A stretch of 64,000 nt of DNA, from contig JABRWF010000008.1 in the NCBI GenBank assembly GCA_018343915.1, positions 496,001 through 560,000 on the forward strand, in the 5' to 3' direction. This DNA comes from Agroathelia rolfsii (taxonomy: Eukaryota; Basidiomycota; Agaricomycetes; Amylocorticiales; Amylocorticiaceae). Every line of letters begins with the position of its first letter. Positions within the stretch are counted from its first letter, which is position 1. Made by a program: the position numbers and the translations under genes. Of this stretch, positions 48,768 to 62,784 are shown one piece after another. The notes beneath the pieces are model-generated. The model was not told the origin of the DNA. It ran no database searches and saw only the letters and a program-made list of their open reading frames with translations.

Positions 48768-50962
48768 TCAATCTTCAAATTTGTAGACTAAAAGGAAGCC
48801 AAAATCGTGGATAATGAGCAAATCAATCGATTACCGGCATCAATGTGACTTCAAAACATACCACATGCACCGCTACTCGGACGGGTAGCGAAGATGACCT
48901 CCTTGATCTGCTCATCGTCCAGGTTCTGGTACGCACCATAGTCCTTCCTGAGCGCAGCGATGAATGCGTCGACTTTGTCCTCGGCCACAAGGGAGACTGT
49001 GCATCCGCCCCATCCGGCACCTGGCAATTGGATAATAATACCATCTCAATGCGCACGTATTCAGGAACGAATCGCTAAAGTTCAAAGACGTACCCGTGAG
49101 ACGACTACCGTACGCGCCCGCCTTGCGTGCCAAGGCCGTCAGCTCGTCGAGCTCGGGGCACGAGCACTCAAACAACGTCGAGCAACTCGTCATGGAGTCG
49201 TTCATGAGTCGGCCGAGGTCTGCAAGCACGGTCGATTCCTCTTGCGACGAGGCACCGTTACACACATCGCGGAACTGCAAGACGCGCAAAGCCTCGGAGA
49301 AGACGTGTCTAGAGCGTTTGTACAGCTGAAAGTGGGTCGCTTCAACTGTGCAATGTGATGGCGATGAGTATTTTATGGCTGAGATGATGATTAAGAGAAA
49401 GGATATCAGACTTACTATCCACCCAGGAGAGATAGAGCTGATCAAACTCCTCTTCACTGAGTCCACTCCACTCAACCATGGTCGCCTTATCGACACCAAG
49501 CTGGCCCTCGTCCCCCGTGACACCCTCGGGCCTGAGCAACTCCACCTCCTGGCTCATGCGCTCGAGCACCTCCTTGAGCTGCTCGATTGGCATATCCTCT
49601 CCAGGCTTCTCGCCCACAAGTCTGCCAACGACCTCACGCAGTGTGATCTTCTCGCGCTTGCCTGTGGGATCGAGAGGGAGAGACAGTCGTCGCGCGAGCA
49701 CGCGTGCCGCCACGAGCGTCTCGACCACGCGCAGATTATACCGTGTGCGGGCGTGGACAACCTTGTCAGATACGACAAGCGAGTTGGCGCAGATAAAGAC
49801 AGCGTTCGAGGCGGGTAGTGGTGTTGGTAGTGCTGCCAGCTTAGGGAAGAAGGTTACGTAGAGCGCTGAAGAGGTTGTCGAGATCACAGATGCGGCCTGG
49901 TCCATGCTATATAGTAGTTAATAAATACCCATTGCTTAACGCATCCGAAGAGCAAGAGTAAGCTTACCCTCCACTGTTGACGCCGACACGCTTCTCATTC
50001 TCCATAGCCATCTCGACGAGCTGGCCTTTGGAAACGACATCGGGTCCTCCTGTATCCTGAAGCTTACCGTTGATGGCGAGGAAGGCAAGCGTAGATGCGA
50101 CGACCATAGCTGCACTGGATGATAAACCCGATCCCGCAGGGACAGATCCTGTGAAGAGAAGATCAACCGGTACTGGGTGCGCATCTTTGGTTGGGGCAGG
50201 AGTAAAATATTTCTCGAGAACACCCTACATGGAGAGATCAAATGAATGAGATAGATTAAAATGCAGAGATTAGATACTGTAATTACATAGTATCCAGCCT
50301 TGACATAGCTTTCCCAGCGCAATTGCTTAGTGTCGATATCGAGATGCCAGCTCTCAACGTGAACTTCTTCGTCGCTCACGCCAAGGTCTTTGGGGATCGC
50401 AGATGGTGCGAAATGGTGACGGCCATATTTGGGATGGAGATTGTCGACGACAACGTTTCCTGGGGCGTGATGTACCTCCAATTGGCTGGGCGGTTCAGGC
50501 TTGGGGTGAAGATCGCGAGGTGCGCATGCGATTAAGATATCGCGCTCGATCGCAGCAGGGAATACACCGAATAGGGCGTAGTCAATGTGCTCGCCTGATT
50601 ATATGTGAAGAGTGAAGGCAGTACGGCATCAGTTTTCAGGATCAATGTTCTGCTTTGATGCAGTATGTGTGCGCGCACCTATGAGACTTTCGAAAGAAAT
50701 CAGTGATCTATACCTTCAGTATATGCATGACTGCTCTCTCACTTTACTCGTCCTGGAGCACGAGCGATGTATGTGGGCTTTCGACCGAACCTCTTAATAA
50801 ACTCCCGTGCCAAATTATCCCACCTTTCACTGCATTTTTTTTAATGAAATGATCGCGGTGATGTCAATCTTTGTTTTCTTACGCGTGATTGAAAGTGGTA
50901 CCCAAATTTTGATAGAGGTCGTTCAGGTTAGTGAAGATCGGTATGGGCGCCTGGGCAGCCAT
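48768..50962 (-). CDS. GAL1: Galactokinase (Leloir pathway)
   Basis: Nine exons (50883-50962, 50743-50829, 50679-50686, 50287-50594, 49968-50224, 49416-49906, 49094-49345, 48862-49020, 48768-48787) give 553 residues in phase. The GHMP kinase marks are complete. The N-terminal galactokinase signature GRVNLIGEHIDY is rebuilt only when an 8-nt exon (50679-50686, part of N-L-I-G) is spliced in. The ATP-binding SVPAGSGLSSSAAMVVAS and then GVNSGGMDQAASVIS follow. The C-terminus reads GYGSRLTGAGWGGCTVSLV-like, and the final exon gives TRPSSGACVYKFED. The enzyme phosphorylates galactose at C1 in the cytosol. Using the nearest stop instead of the last intron would give a truncated GACGMF end, so the spliced end is preferred. 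No other GAL gene is adjacent. Confidence 0.93.
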
Positions 50963-53900
50963 GATGGAAATTCAAGAGAGAGAGATGAGCGGTCTAGACG
51001 ATGTGATCAGGATATGATCAAGGAATTTGAGGAAAGAGTTTTTGTCCGACGCTGGTCGTATGCCACCATCATCCTCGTCATCGACCATGTCAGCACGCTT
51101 TGTGGGGGATTGTCGCCGCCGGTCCGGAAGGAGCCGCCACTATGCCTGAGGCTGCTATGGACTGAAACTTGGACTTGGACTCGGAGTGGACGACTTTGTC
51201 ATTGAAAATAGCTGAAGGCGTTGACCGAATCATTTTCCAAATGGATCCTCAACTGATGAAGCCTGACGTGGTTTATCATGATGCTGCTCGACTCGATCCA
51301 AGCTCAACCTAGACTCGAATTCAAGTTTGGAAGATGCATACTGCCCTACTCAGTGCAAATAAATGGCTCTTCAAGGCTTTATGTCGCATAGTTTTACGAA
51401 TAGTCCTCATGGTCCTTTTCCTGCGATAGTGCAAAGCTTCAAAATTGTTTCTGCAGTCCCTCAAGCAATCTGGTGAACCATTTCTATACTTGGTGCGCAA
51501 TGTCAGCGTCTTAGTAAGAGCATCATCTTTGGCATAATTCCCATTGGAACCAAATGCATTAACCCATGTGTGCCACGCATGCCATCCGTCTCTACCCCTC
51601 AAGTTTATCTCAATTACCGCCTTGTTTCATACCAGCAACATCACGTTGCAAGATCAGAAACTTTCTCAAAAACAATATGCTTAGGGCTATTTTTATGAAT
51701 CGCGTTTCCTTTCCCAACAAACATGCTCTGATCTTGCTGACAATGAATCTTCTGAATATTTACAGTCCTTTGCATGAATCGTTTACCCTCAGTACTTAGT
51801 GTCGGTGGCATAATGAGACAATAGATTCATTTGTGCTTCTCAATGAAACTAATAGACCCCCCCCCCCCAGAGCCCCTTCGTAGTAATCCCACTGGTGTTC
51901 TCGCTCTGAGAACAATTTTTCTATAAATTCACGAATAGTACCAGAAGCGGAAGGGCTTGTTCTCAACTTCAAGATGTCCACCCTCCACCCTCTGTTGTAA
52001 ATTCTATGGATCGATGGATTCGTCCAGAACACCTTAGTCGAATCTAATGAATAACCTATAACTCACTGAATTCAATGAAGGGATGTGATGCATGATGTAT
52101 GAACGACTGACCGCAAAAATAAATGTACAGAAGGAGAGCATCCCAAAAACAGTACGGCTATATCCGATATGTGTTCCTTTCTGACCCTGGAAGGCCTTGA
52201 TACTGAGCTAGTGCATCATAGACGTGGTGGATAGGACGGCTTGTCTACAGATAACGGGCGCAGAAAAGACGACAACGACGCATCCTGACCGATATGCAGC
52301 TAAACGAACGCATTCCGGTCGCTTGATGAAAAAAGATCAGGTGTGATGCCAGTGAGATTGATATTTCACAGGCCCGTGGAAGCGGAGAAAAGGGTGTAAC
52401 CCAGAGAATACGGTTTGATATGATACCAAGCACCCATCTCTATAACCCTGACCACACAACGAGGCTTTGAAGGGGGTGGGTCGTCATTGCATCTGTTCCA
52501 ACACCTGTACAACACGCGGTGGTCAATGTGGCTAAGTTCTTAACTTCCCAGAACAAGAACGAGCACGGGAGCGACGGGGCTGCCGTCTCGACCGGTATAC
52601 TGACCGTGCTCTGTGCTTATTATACAACACTTATCATGCTGATGAATTATGCGGTGATTGGGAGTATACCTGAAAGGACCATGTCATTACGTCTGCGGTT
52701 ATAGTGAAAACAAATTCTCACCCCAATCTCCAGAGTATTCAAGCATTTGAGCCTTCTCTTGGTAGCTTCTTATAACCTGGCTTGGCAAAATATTCTGAAT
52801 TGTCTGATAAGAACAATGTCTGTTTCCATCAAACGTACCTTCGAGTTAAGCTCAAGTTTTGATATGAATAGACTGGATTACACAGCATAGAGGACAAGGA
52901 TGACCCGGTGACTAAGTTAACCAAGATGATACGGCTTCCTGCTAATAACAATGATCCAGAGTACGTACACATATCATTACATCAAGCGTATGTCATCTTC
53001 CAAATTACGGTCAGCACCAGCCCTCGGCACATAGTGAGACAGCGCTGAGTAGATAATGGTCATGGTATTCGACCACTGACAGACTCGGCCGATTTGACTT
53101 ATTAGTAAAATGCTAGTATTCAAAGCGAGAATTTATGTCCAACTGGAGTGGCAGAGGACCGGCCTCAAGTTTATGTTTACGTAAAAGTAGTGGTAAATAC
53201 ATACCACAAAGACAAGCCCACGGATATAGATAGCAGCATAAGATATCAGATGACCTTGTTTCTAATCAAGTTGTAGGACAGTGTAGCGCCAGTGCTTAGA
53301 CGGTAGGTAATTATATGACGCATGGGTGAGTATCGGTAAGTAACAGTGTACTACTGGCAATTTATTTGCCTAGTGTGTCGAGGATAAGCAAGTAAGCATT
53401 ATGCAATATGTTATTCAATAAGAGCTTTAGTACCCCTCGACGTAACTGTCAAACTAGGTAATATCAAGTACCACAGCCCCGGTGAGCGCACCAAAGACAA
53501 ATCGAGGTCCAGAGAAAATAAAATGGGAACTCAAGGCATCAGAGCCTGAGTGGTAAGTCAGATGCATCGTGACTATTATTATGGCATGGGGAACAAAATG
53601 GCGTCAAACTTGAATGAGTGAAAGATCCGTCATGGTAACACATGATCGATGTATGATCCGGTGGGGTAAAAGCATATATTCTCTACGATTTCCTTTTTTT
53701 CATCCAATACATGTCTATATCACGCCCGGATATGTGCAACCGTAGTATAAATCTTCCTACTCAACGTCAATAGTCACAAGATACAAACGTAATAGAAACC
53801 TGTCTAGGGGGCTGCTATGTACCAGTTAACTTAGGCTCCTCTACCCGCAAAGCAATATATACAAATAAAATGAAGTTACCCAGGTTTTGAAGGATTTATT

Positions 53901-56900
53901 ATCAAACTCAAGATTAAGGAAAGGAGGTGGAACATACTTGTTACCATAGTTGTTTTTTGTTAGCGATGAAGAGTCGACTCGGTGGCTGTCTTCGGCATCA
54001 CTCCGAGGATAAAGATGAGGTTGAGGTCATTAAGGCCCAGACTCTCGGAGGCTCGGAAAAGGATAAAGACTCGAAGGACTTCGAAGCGATCGCGCCAATG
54101 CATCATAACACTCAGTTAAACGGGTATAGGAATCTTTACGGAATGATCGCTACGGGGCCGATGAAAAAACCTGGGATGTATATGTTTGAAGGAATAGTAA
54201 CGGGTTTGAGGTAAGGCTAAGTGGTGAGAGTGCGCAGACCTTAAGAAAAGAGGTAGTAAAATGGTACGATACGATATAAGGATGAAAAGGCCGTTCGGAC
54301 GTGTAAGACGCAAGTTCTCCGAGCCCGTGTATGTACAAATTTCCCACCCATCGCTTGCTGGTGACGTCTGCAACAGGGTTTGCTGCTCGCTTATCTGCCT
54401 AATGCTCACCGCCGACGGAGGGCAACTGCATACCTATCAGACTTAGACAGACGAAATCCGTATAAATAATTCATTTAATTTTATAACGACCATATCGGAG
54501 GGCCATTCTTGTCGATAGGCGGAAAGGTAGATCGATGCTGGCAAACGGTCACCGTGGCCATCATCACCTGGGCATCAGATATGTCAAAGTTAGTGATATG
54601 CATCCGTCATTGAAAGTTGGATAGATAGATGATCTAACAGCACAGAAGGCCGGTTCTAGTTGAAGCATCACCGTATAGCTACGTTGAATAAATTAGCAGC
54701 TTTCTAAATATACAAGGCTACAAGGCTAGTACATACATGTCCACACATGTGGTCAAGGTAACTCAAAGACATCCCGAGAGCCTACTAGTGCTTACTATTA
54801 TTTGCAGGGAGTCGGAGCCCCCGGCCTCTTGTACTCATACATGGATGATGGTATGATGGAGTACTGGACTGATATGTTCTCGATTTTATGATAGTCTATA
54901 ACTACGTATCCTAAGACTGCAAAAGCAAAATGAAAAGGCTAGAGATGAAGGAACCACGGATTCCTAAGTGAGTGTCTTTAAAGAGGCCTAGTTGTAGTTG
55001 TTAATGGTATCTTACAACACGAGGCAATGTTCAAGCAGTAGAAGGAAAGACTAGAAGTTAATAGGGATGATGCGAGTGTATGCTAATCTCAGCGCTCGAT
55101 AAGCTGCGGTGATTGTATCTGTAACATGAGTTACATGACCTCAGGCCTCAAGCTCCATGCATGTAAGAGTGCTTAGCCGTAGCAAGTACCGAGACAATGC
55201 AGAGGTCATGCTGGAGAGCGATAGTATGGCGATAAGACAAGTAACGAAGGCGCGTCGAAGAGAGCATGACGAAGTGCCGAGCCTCGAGGCTATACAACGG
55301 ACCCGGCCGAATTATGACGAGAACAGTCTTATGATCATGATGCATCGCTTTTGGCTTTTAGTGGCGAAGGAAACAAAAACAGCAATCAGATAGTGGCAGC
55401 CCAGCGATAGATGGGATGATGCTCGCAGTTAGGTATCTCAGGATATTCGCGTTCATTCTGCGCTCAGTTCAAGCTGCGTGATCCAAGAAATCGCAACACG
55501 AAGATCGTTTACTCGCTCACGGAGGTGCCAAGGATTGTCAATTTGGCGTTCATTGGGGAGCTGGTTACCAAACAAAGTCAAAGCAGCGATAAAGGAGGAG
55601 GATGCGCATCATTTGATATTTGCCGTGCCATACAGCAAGATCTATGCAACCTGAGTGCCCCCTAAGTCCTGTGCAGCTGACAACGCCCAGACTGCGCCTG
55701 TGTACGGAGGCAAATATAGGGGTAGACAACATTGTCCGAGGGAGAATAGTGGTCCAGTACTTTAAGATCCAATGCTTGTGCCTTGATTACCCCAGTGCTT
55801 GCTACATAATCCGGCGGGCCAAGATGTATGAGCAAATGTAAATCTTGCTCGTAGAAATTCCACATGGAAATGGCGAACATCAACGGTATTTCTAGTGAGG
55901 GCTGATTGAGCTCAAGTCCAACAAGGACGACTATTCCAAATCGAGAACCCGACGAACGGCACGATCTAGACGGATGGTGAAATATGACATAAGATGGATG
56001 ATATAACCTGTGAGTACTATGCCAGCCATTATGAAAACCAACGTGCGGAAGATGGATGGACTATCTACTTGTGTCGATTCATTATTATATTATAACGGAA
56101 CACATACAAGCTTATTGAGGCTTCGTGGGCTCAGGGTAGGAAAAGTACTATAGTAGCGAGATCATCATGATTGAATCCGACGAAGCTCGTCCGACCCATG
56201 GAAGGTGCTGGAAACACAACACAACAGGTTACCACGGAATAATGATGAAAGATGTGTCGTACGCTTATGTAGTAGTTCTTTGTAGCGCATCAGAGAACAA
56301 CAGCAACTCGCATATACAACATTGATTCGCCCTCACTAACTGGTGAGTTTGATCGTCCATACGGTGCTCCTGTCCAGAAATGCTCCAAGTGTAAGCGTAT
56401 ATGTTTCTAGTCAATGGCACTATGTTAACGTGATCAAGGGTGGAGAACATTTTCGATTGCGAGCGCGAGAAGCAGCATCAGCGCCATGAGGCAAGATTTC
56501 ATGATTTCCGTCATGTCAGTGTAGTGTACAGGAGCGTGCTCATTATCCAAAATTGGAAAGAACCTTTACTAAATAAGGAAAGTAGGGAGTGTCAGGTGTT
56601 GATAATGCCAAGCCTTCTCTCTCATTCATTGCCTGGTTCTCCCGCGGAGTAATTCAGCTGACGTAACGTTTTAAGGTTTTGGATGGAAAAGAATTGCTGA
56701 TGTAAGCGCTTTCAACTGCAATTTGGATCTCGCTCGTTTGACCTTATTCACATCTTGCAATCTATACGGACACCAGCACGGGACTGCTGTGGCAGTGGTG
56801 GTGTCAGACGGGACCTACCTACTCCAGGAAGAAGCTGGGAAAGACAGAAATTGCTCCCGCAAAGAGGCATTGATACAATTACTATATGACATGCTATTTT

Positions 56901-58059
56901 TTTTTCTTAGACTGGAAGGTCTAACGTAATGCATGTAGGATCATGCCGTATTCTGCTTCCAGCTCATCACTATCGCTTCTTTTGCCTGCTGCTCAGTTCT
57001 CTTCCCCCTGCCCTCGGCCCCAATTGTCGTATGATCACTACTATCTATTTTACTATTCTGCTATGTTATTACTTCAGGCTCTGAATGTGAGGAGGGGGAC
57101 TCGCATAAATAGGTGAGGGTGAGTACTTTCATAGCAAGATTCCTACTATCATTAATAGACGATTACGATCGGATGCACGGACAACAGGCAGGGATAGCCG
57201 CGACTGGGGTTGAACATAAAGTTTGATGGAGAGACCATGGTCATGGCTATGAATGAATAGGCACAAATATAAATGTTCAACAGAGAGGACACCGTTCGAT
57301 CTGGGTCATCTGACACCAACTGTGCGTCTCCACTAACCACGGCCCAACCACAATACCCCGTTCACAGCCAAGCCTCAGAAGCAGCTCCAATGAAGCGCGC
57401 ATGAGTGGGACGAATATGATAATGTGGCGACAATGGATCAAACAAACAGTGGAGAGGGCTGTTCACTCAGTTAGGGGGCAATGGGACAAAAACGGAACAA
57501 TTAGCGATTGTAGAGGTAGGGGGAGATAAGGTGGCTAGGCCTAGACCTCTGAAGGGATGCACCTCTGAAGGGATGCGAACGGAGGCATTGCATATTCCTA
57601 TCGCGACTGTCATGATAAGTAGCCCTGAGGATGTCTTGAGGGTGTGTGTTGGCATTCATCTCATTGTAGTGCATACACTACGCTATACTGACCCCGCAGC
57701 CCCGCAATGTAATATCTAGCCCATCACGGCTGCAGGAGCACTAGTCGGAGTTGACGGCGATCCCGCTGGGTAATGTGACGAATGGGCGGGTGGGCCTTCC
57801 TATTTCAGGGGCATGAGATAAGCATGTTAAGCGAAAATGGAAATAAATGGGAGAAGAACCTCGGGGTTGTGTGTCAGGGATCCCGGGTGCAGGAAGCAGT
57901 TAGGAAACGCGGGGTAAATCTGAGATTACAGCAAGATGCGATGGTTGCTTGGGCAAACTTGACTTGCGCGAGTCCCCTAAAGGGCTGCAGTTTGCGCTGG
58001 TTTCGTACTCATCATCCTTGCTTTCTCTCCCTCTTTCACTCCAGCCTATCCTCATTATC
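50963..58059. other. Gene-poor region, 7 kb
   Basis: Starts with the galactokinase promoter, and the last 150 bp is the CT-rich 5' UTR of the phosphatase gene. Between them I find no supported gene. Short frames such as 53927-54214 (95 codons) have no recognised domain or introns. A C run occurs at 51858-51867. Stops are dense on both strands, and no transposon core was identified. Confidence 0.4.
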
Positions 58060-61000
58060 ATGCCGGTCAAGGCCATATCTGCTGCTGAATTCGACGCTCG
58101 CCATCTAAACCATATCATTGACCATGCCCCTGACGAACTCCTCTTCCCCTTCTTGCATGGGCTCGAGGGTGATAACTACGCCCAAAACGCCTTTTTCTCT
58201 GCCTGCCATAACCTCCGTGTTCCCAGATTTCGTGGCCTAGTATGGGTCGCCACTGATGGGGACGACGAATTCCTCGAGTTCGAGCACGGCATCGATGACG
58301 AAGACGACGACATTGACTACTCAGACTGCGATGAAGACGAACGTCGTGACGACGATGAAGAGGACGATTATGTTGACCTCAATGCCATGGACATCGACTC
58401 AGACGACCACACCCCACATATGCATCCAGTGGCTCACCGTGCTCCTCTCTCGGTGCAGACGCAGGGAAACCATCCGCCTCGTCCTGCCAGCTCCCATTCT
58501 TCCGCATCTTCATCTTCCTCGAGCCTGGACCAAGGTTCGCCTCTTTTTGCCTCGACGGATTCGACATGCCCTTCTCCTGCCACGTCGTTTGCTGCTTCCG
58601 AACTCTCCCCAAACCTCAGTGATCTGAAGATGATGCTACCTTCAGCGCCCTCTTCTGATCGTGGGCTCTCTCCAGAGCAAGAGGAAATTGTTACAAGCCC
58701 CCCTGTACTGACGTCCAGTTTCCGCGCCAAGGAGCTTCTTCGCTGGGACGAAAACGGCCAGCCCGAGTTTGTCCCTCCCAAGGTGCCAGCTGGCGTGAGC
58801 CTGCGCAATTTCGGCATCCAAGTGGTGAGTTTATTTTCGGCACGCATATATTCCTCTTAATCTTCCGAAAAATACGCCTTTCTTTGATTCTACACTTTCC
58901 TTAACCTTTGCATGATGTTTTACTCGTGTTTCTATGCTTTTCTTGTCGTCATCAGCATCATCTGGAACGTTCTGGTGGGGAATCAGCTTTCTTCACGTGC
59001 TCTGGCAGAACTTGATCTTGCTTGTGTCTGCTGATGAACACTATAGGCAATTTCCTTTTCTTGGGTTACCGGTTCTTTTTTTATTTGTTTGTGGAGCGCA
59101 TACATGCATGTTTCATGCAGGTTATTGGTCCTTTAGTGTGGAGAGACATATTCCATGTTGTTGACCTAGAGTTTCTTCGCACTTGGCTCCGGGCGGTTAG
59201 CGTTTGCGCAGTTATGTCGTAATCACGTCATGACTGTCAGCAGCACTATCATGTCTCAGCAGAACACATGAGCCAAGACACAGGGTTGTATGCCCATTCG
59301 AGGTCTTGTGCTCCTGTTGGACTATTTGCCTCTATGCTCCCCCGTCCTGTTCGGCGCTCTGCCCGATAATGATGGCTCCAACGGTTGCGCATTATCATCA
59401 GATGAGATGATTACTTGTTGCACTCCGTGACAACGCCGCACTCCACTGTTTCTGCTAGTGAGTGTATGCATAGCTTGCTATCACGATCGACTCCACCTCT
59501 TCGTTTCTATTCTACCAATTCTGTAACGCCATTTCCACGTGTTTCTTATCTTGGTGATGTTATACCAAACCCTCCTTTCATACTGTCTTCCATATTTTTA
59601 TTTTCCTTCTATGTCCTGTCGTCTTCTTTTCTGTATTGTCTCTCCCTCTCGCCTTTGTGACCGACCAGCTGACAATAACTTCCGTTTCCCTGCATTTTCT
59701 TACCGTCATCTTCCTTCTTACCATCCGGATCAATCTCAGCCCATTTATGCGACCATCTCCGATATCGTCGTCTACTCCCCCACAGGTAACCTTCGTGCTG
59801 CTAGACGTCTAGCAGAGCGTTTCGCCATCGCGGTCGACAAGAAGAGGCGCCAGCGTGAGCGTGCGATTGAGCTTCGTCGTCAACGACTGCGCATCCAATT
59901 TGGTCCAGATGCATGCGAGCCATCTTCTTCGACGAATGATGCTGACGACAAGTATGGTCTGCTGAACTATGACGTTTATGTTCTCACCGCCTCACCCCGA
60001 GAGATTCGAAAGACGTTGCCCCATCTAGTGTCTACACCCTTCCAGCCTGGCCAACCCATCGAAATCCCTTCCGCCACCTCCGGTCTTTCGGCTGGCAATC
60101 AACAACCACAAAAAGATGCGAAGTCGGAAACGGAAAATGTCCCGGGGGCATTCTTGAGGACAGGCAGTGCACCTGCCGAGCTGCCTACCGAAATGACGAC
60201 CAGGGAGTGTCAAAATGACGACGGTGTCGTCTTATCATCTTCCACCTCCACATCAAGGGATGGTCAGCAGACTGCCTCCGTTACGACTTCGATCTCCGAG
60301 TGTCCAGAGGCGTCAACATCTTCATCTACCTCGTTGCCGTCGCGTCTTGTTTCAGAATTCATCCCGTGGACATGTGCACAGGGTCTGCCCCCTCCCGGAA
60401 GCACGGGCAACACGGCAGATTTTGCGCAGCGAGAGAAGGATGAGATGCGTGCCCTCACCCGTGCGTCTATAATCATCTCCTATATGCCCAGCTCCGGTGG
60501 AGTTGGTGGTGGCGAAGTCTACCTTGGTAATGTGCACGATGTGCCCGTGACCCACGATGATGAATTGCCTTCGCATGATGATGGGCAGGAAGAAGACCCC
60601 TTTGATCTCGACGGACGTCAGAACCCTCGCGGATTTGATCTTTGTCTTGAATGTCATGAGCTGGCCCCGTTCCCGTCATCGGCTCACTTACGCACAGCCG
60701 AAGAACATTTGCGGATGATGGAGGACTTGTGGCAGCGTAGGCGACGTGCACCAGGTTCGCCCTATGCGAAAATGGATTCCGTGCAGTATGCACGCATGCG
60801 TCCTGCCCCTACTCCAGGTGCCGTTGTTCACTTGCCGTTCCCTAGCAGCCCGCCCAACTCGTCTAGCGCTGTTACGGCACTCTTGCCTGTGCTCAGGTTC
60901 TTCGAGCGATGGCTTGCACCACCTGCATCGTCCAGCCCTGGTTCATCGTCCATAAGGCATCACACCCCTGCTCGTCCGCTCAAGATCTTGCTGCACTCTG

Positions 61001-62236
61001 CGGACGGGTACACCGAGTCGAGCGTCCCGGCGCTTTGCTTGCTCATGGCGTTGCGAGGGCTCTCATTGCCTTCGGCATATATCGAGCTACAAGTCCACAG
61101 GCGCAGGAGCTTCTTTGTCTACCAGGGCGACCTTCCCTTCCTCCGCCGCGTTGAGTCTCGACTTGGCGTGAACACCCATAATAACAGTGTCAACAGCCTT
61201 AGCCGATTCGGGCTGGGGCCTTCTTCGACACCCCGTGATGATCGTTTGGACCACATGACGTCGGGCCAGAACGCTGGTGCGGTAGGTGGTGCCAGCGGAG
61301 ATGCGGTTACTGTAGGTGGCTATGGTCGGCCCCGCGCGAAGACGGTGCCGTCATTTGTAGATGCGAGTCCTTCGCGATGCACGTCGCCGACGCCGGTGCC
61401 TCCTGCTGGCAGCAATGGTGTTTCGGTGGATACGATCGATCATCGGTGGTGGTTTGACGACCAACGGTTCGATGGGAGCTTCCCTAGCCGTGTGCTTGAT
61501 TTCTTGTATCTTGGTAATCTGTGAGTTTTTTGTCAATCTTTAAAATTCCTACACTTGGAACGTTTGGCTGATCTGTATCTTTTAACGTAGAAACCATGCT
61601 ACTAATGCATACATGCTTCACGCTCTCGGTATTACACACGTTGTATCCGTGGGCGAGTGTGCGCTCATCCCACCCACGACACCCAATAGCTTGTCTTATC
61701 CTCCGACGGCGTCCGACCCCGCTGGACCGGCCTGCACCTTACCTCCTCACGAGTCACATGGAGGCGTAGCCCCTGGCACTCGTCCTCGTGCCAACTCTCT
61801 CTGGGCTGAGGAGCGCGCAGGGCGGATCAAGGTCTTGGACGTCCAGAACGTCTGTGACGATGGTATTGATACACTCGCACCGCAGCTCGAGCCCATCTGC
61901 GACTGGATTGAGGATGCACGCCGGTCTGGCGGGCAGGTGCTTGTGCATTGCCGCGTCGGTGTCAGCCGCAGTGCGACGGTGACGATCGCATACGTGATGA
62001 AGCACCTCGGCTTGCCGCTCGTAGATGCGTACTTGCTTGTGCGTTCGCGCCGCCTGTCGGTGCTAATCCAGCCTAATATGCGCCTGCTGTACAACCTTAC
62101 TGGATGGGAGATTAAACTTGCACGCGAACGTGCGGGTGAAGATCATACACGACTGAGAAAGGAATTGGAGAGGACGCTGAGCTGGCCAGTTTTGGCCAGG
62201 GAAGTGCACCGCCTGAACGAAAAATATTTGCACTAG
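58060..62236 (+). CDS. PPS1: Dual-specificity protein phosphatase, Pps1-like
   Basis: Exons 58060-58824, 59740-61520 and 61591-62236 give 1,063 residues. The start is placed at ATG 58060, after a CT-rich leader. The N-terminal half carries acidic runs (DDEDDDIDYSDCDEDE) and Ser-rich linkers. The first junction joins NFGIQV to PIYATISDIVVYSPTGNLRA. A middle region (PLKILLHSADGYTESSVPAL, then IELQVHRRRSFFVYQGDLPF) is typical of Pps1 proteins. At the C-terminus are FDGSFPSRVLDFLYLGNLNH, ITHVVSVGE, the general-acid region VLDVQNVCDDGID, and the catalytic loop VHCRVGVSRSATV. The nucleophile Cys and the Arg are present. Yeast Pps1 dephosphorylates Tyr and Ser/Thr and affects S-phase progression. 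Intron 1 is 915 bp, far longer than others here. Confidence 0.9.
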
Positions 62237-62780
62237 ACATGTTGTGTTGTTGATGGTTCGTTGCTTTTCTCGGGTTGAAGGGTGATTATAGATTTTCTTT
62301 TCGTGGCGGTGGTGCTCTTCCTATCCTGTCCTGCACTTGTGTTTCTTTTTCCTTGTCTCCCTCCTTATTCCTCTTCTGTATAATCTCATAACATATTTTC
62401 TGCATGCAACTCATATCTTCATCATATCATGTACAATTTCATCCCTCCCCTTTCTCTTTTGTTTGTTTGTTTATTACTTGCACTTCATCAACAAATGTAC
62501 ATATACTGTTACTTTTACGCACCCCTTTGTTTTTCATATGCATACATGCACCACGTATGATGATTACCACTTTGTCTGTACTTGCTCCATACATAGTCTT
62601 ATGTTTTCACTACTTACTACCTGTATAACGCCTCTGCTTAGTAGTGTTAAAATCTTATTACACATATTCACGCATGCGCAATGATGTGGCCTGACTGGAA
62701 GTTATTCGTCTGTTGCAAGTTGGTATCCAGTTTTCCGGATACTTTCTTGTTCTACTATGTGAATGCGTCTTGTGTCTAAA
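62237..62780. other. 3' flank of the phosphatase gene
   Basis: T-rich UTR-like sequence (TTTTCTTTTC and similar) grading into intergenic DNA. No gene. Confidence 0.5.
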
Positions 62781-62784
62781 TCTC

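Noticed and set aside
53927..54214. 95-codon plus-strand frame with charged sequence
   Set aside because: No signal peptide, domain or conserved pattern recognised; could be a relic, but unsupported.
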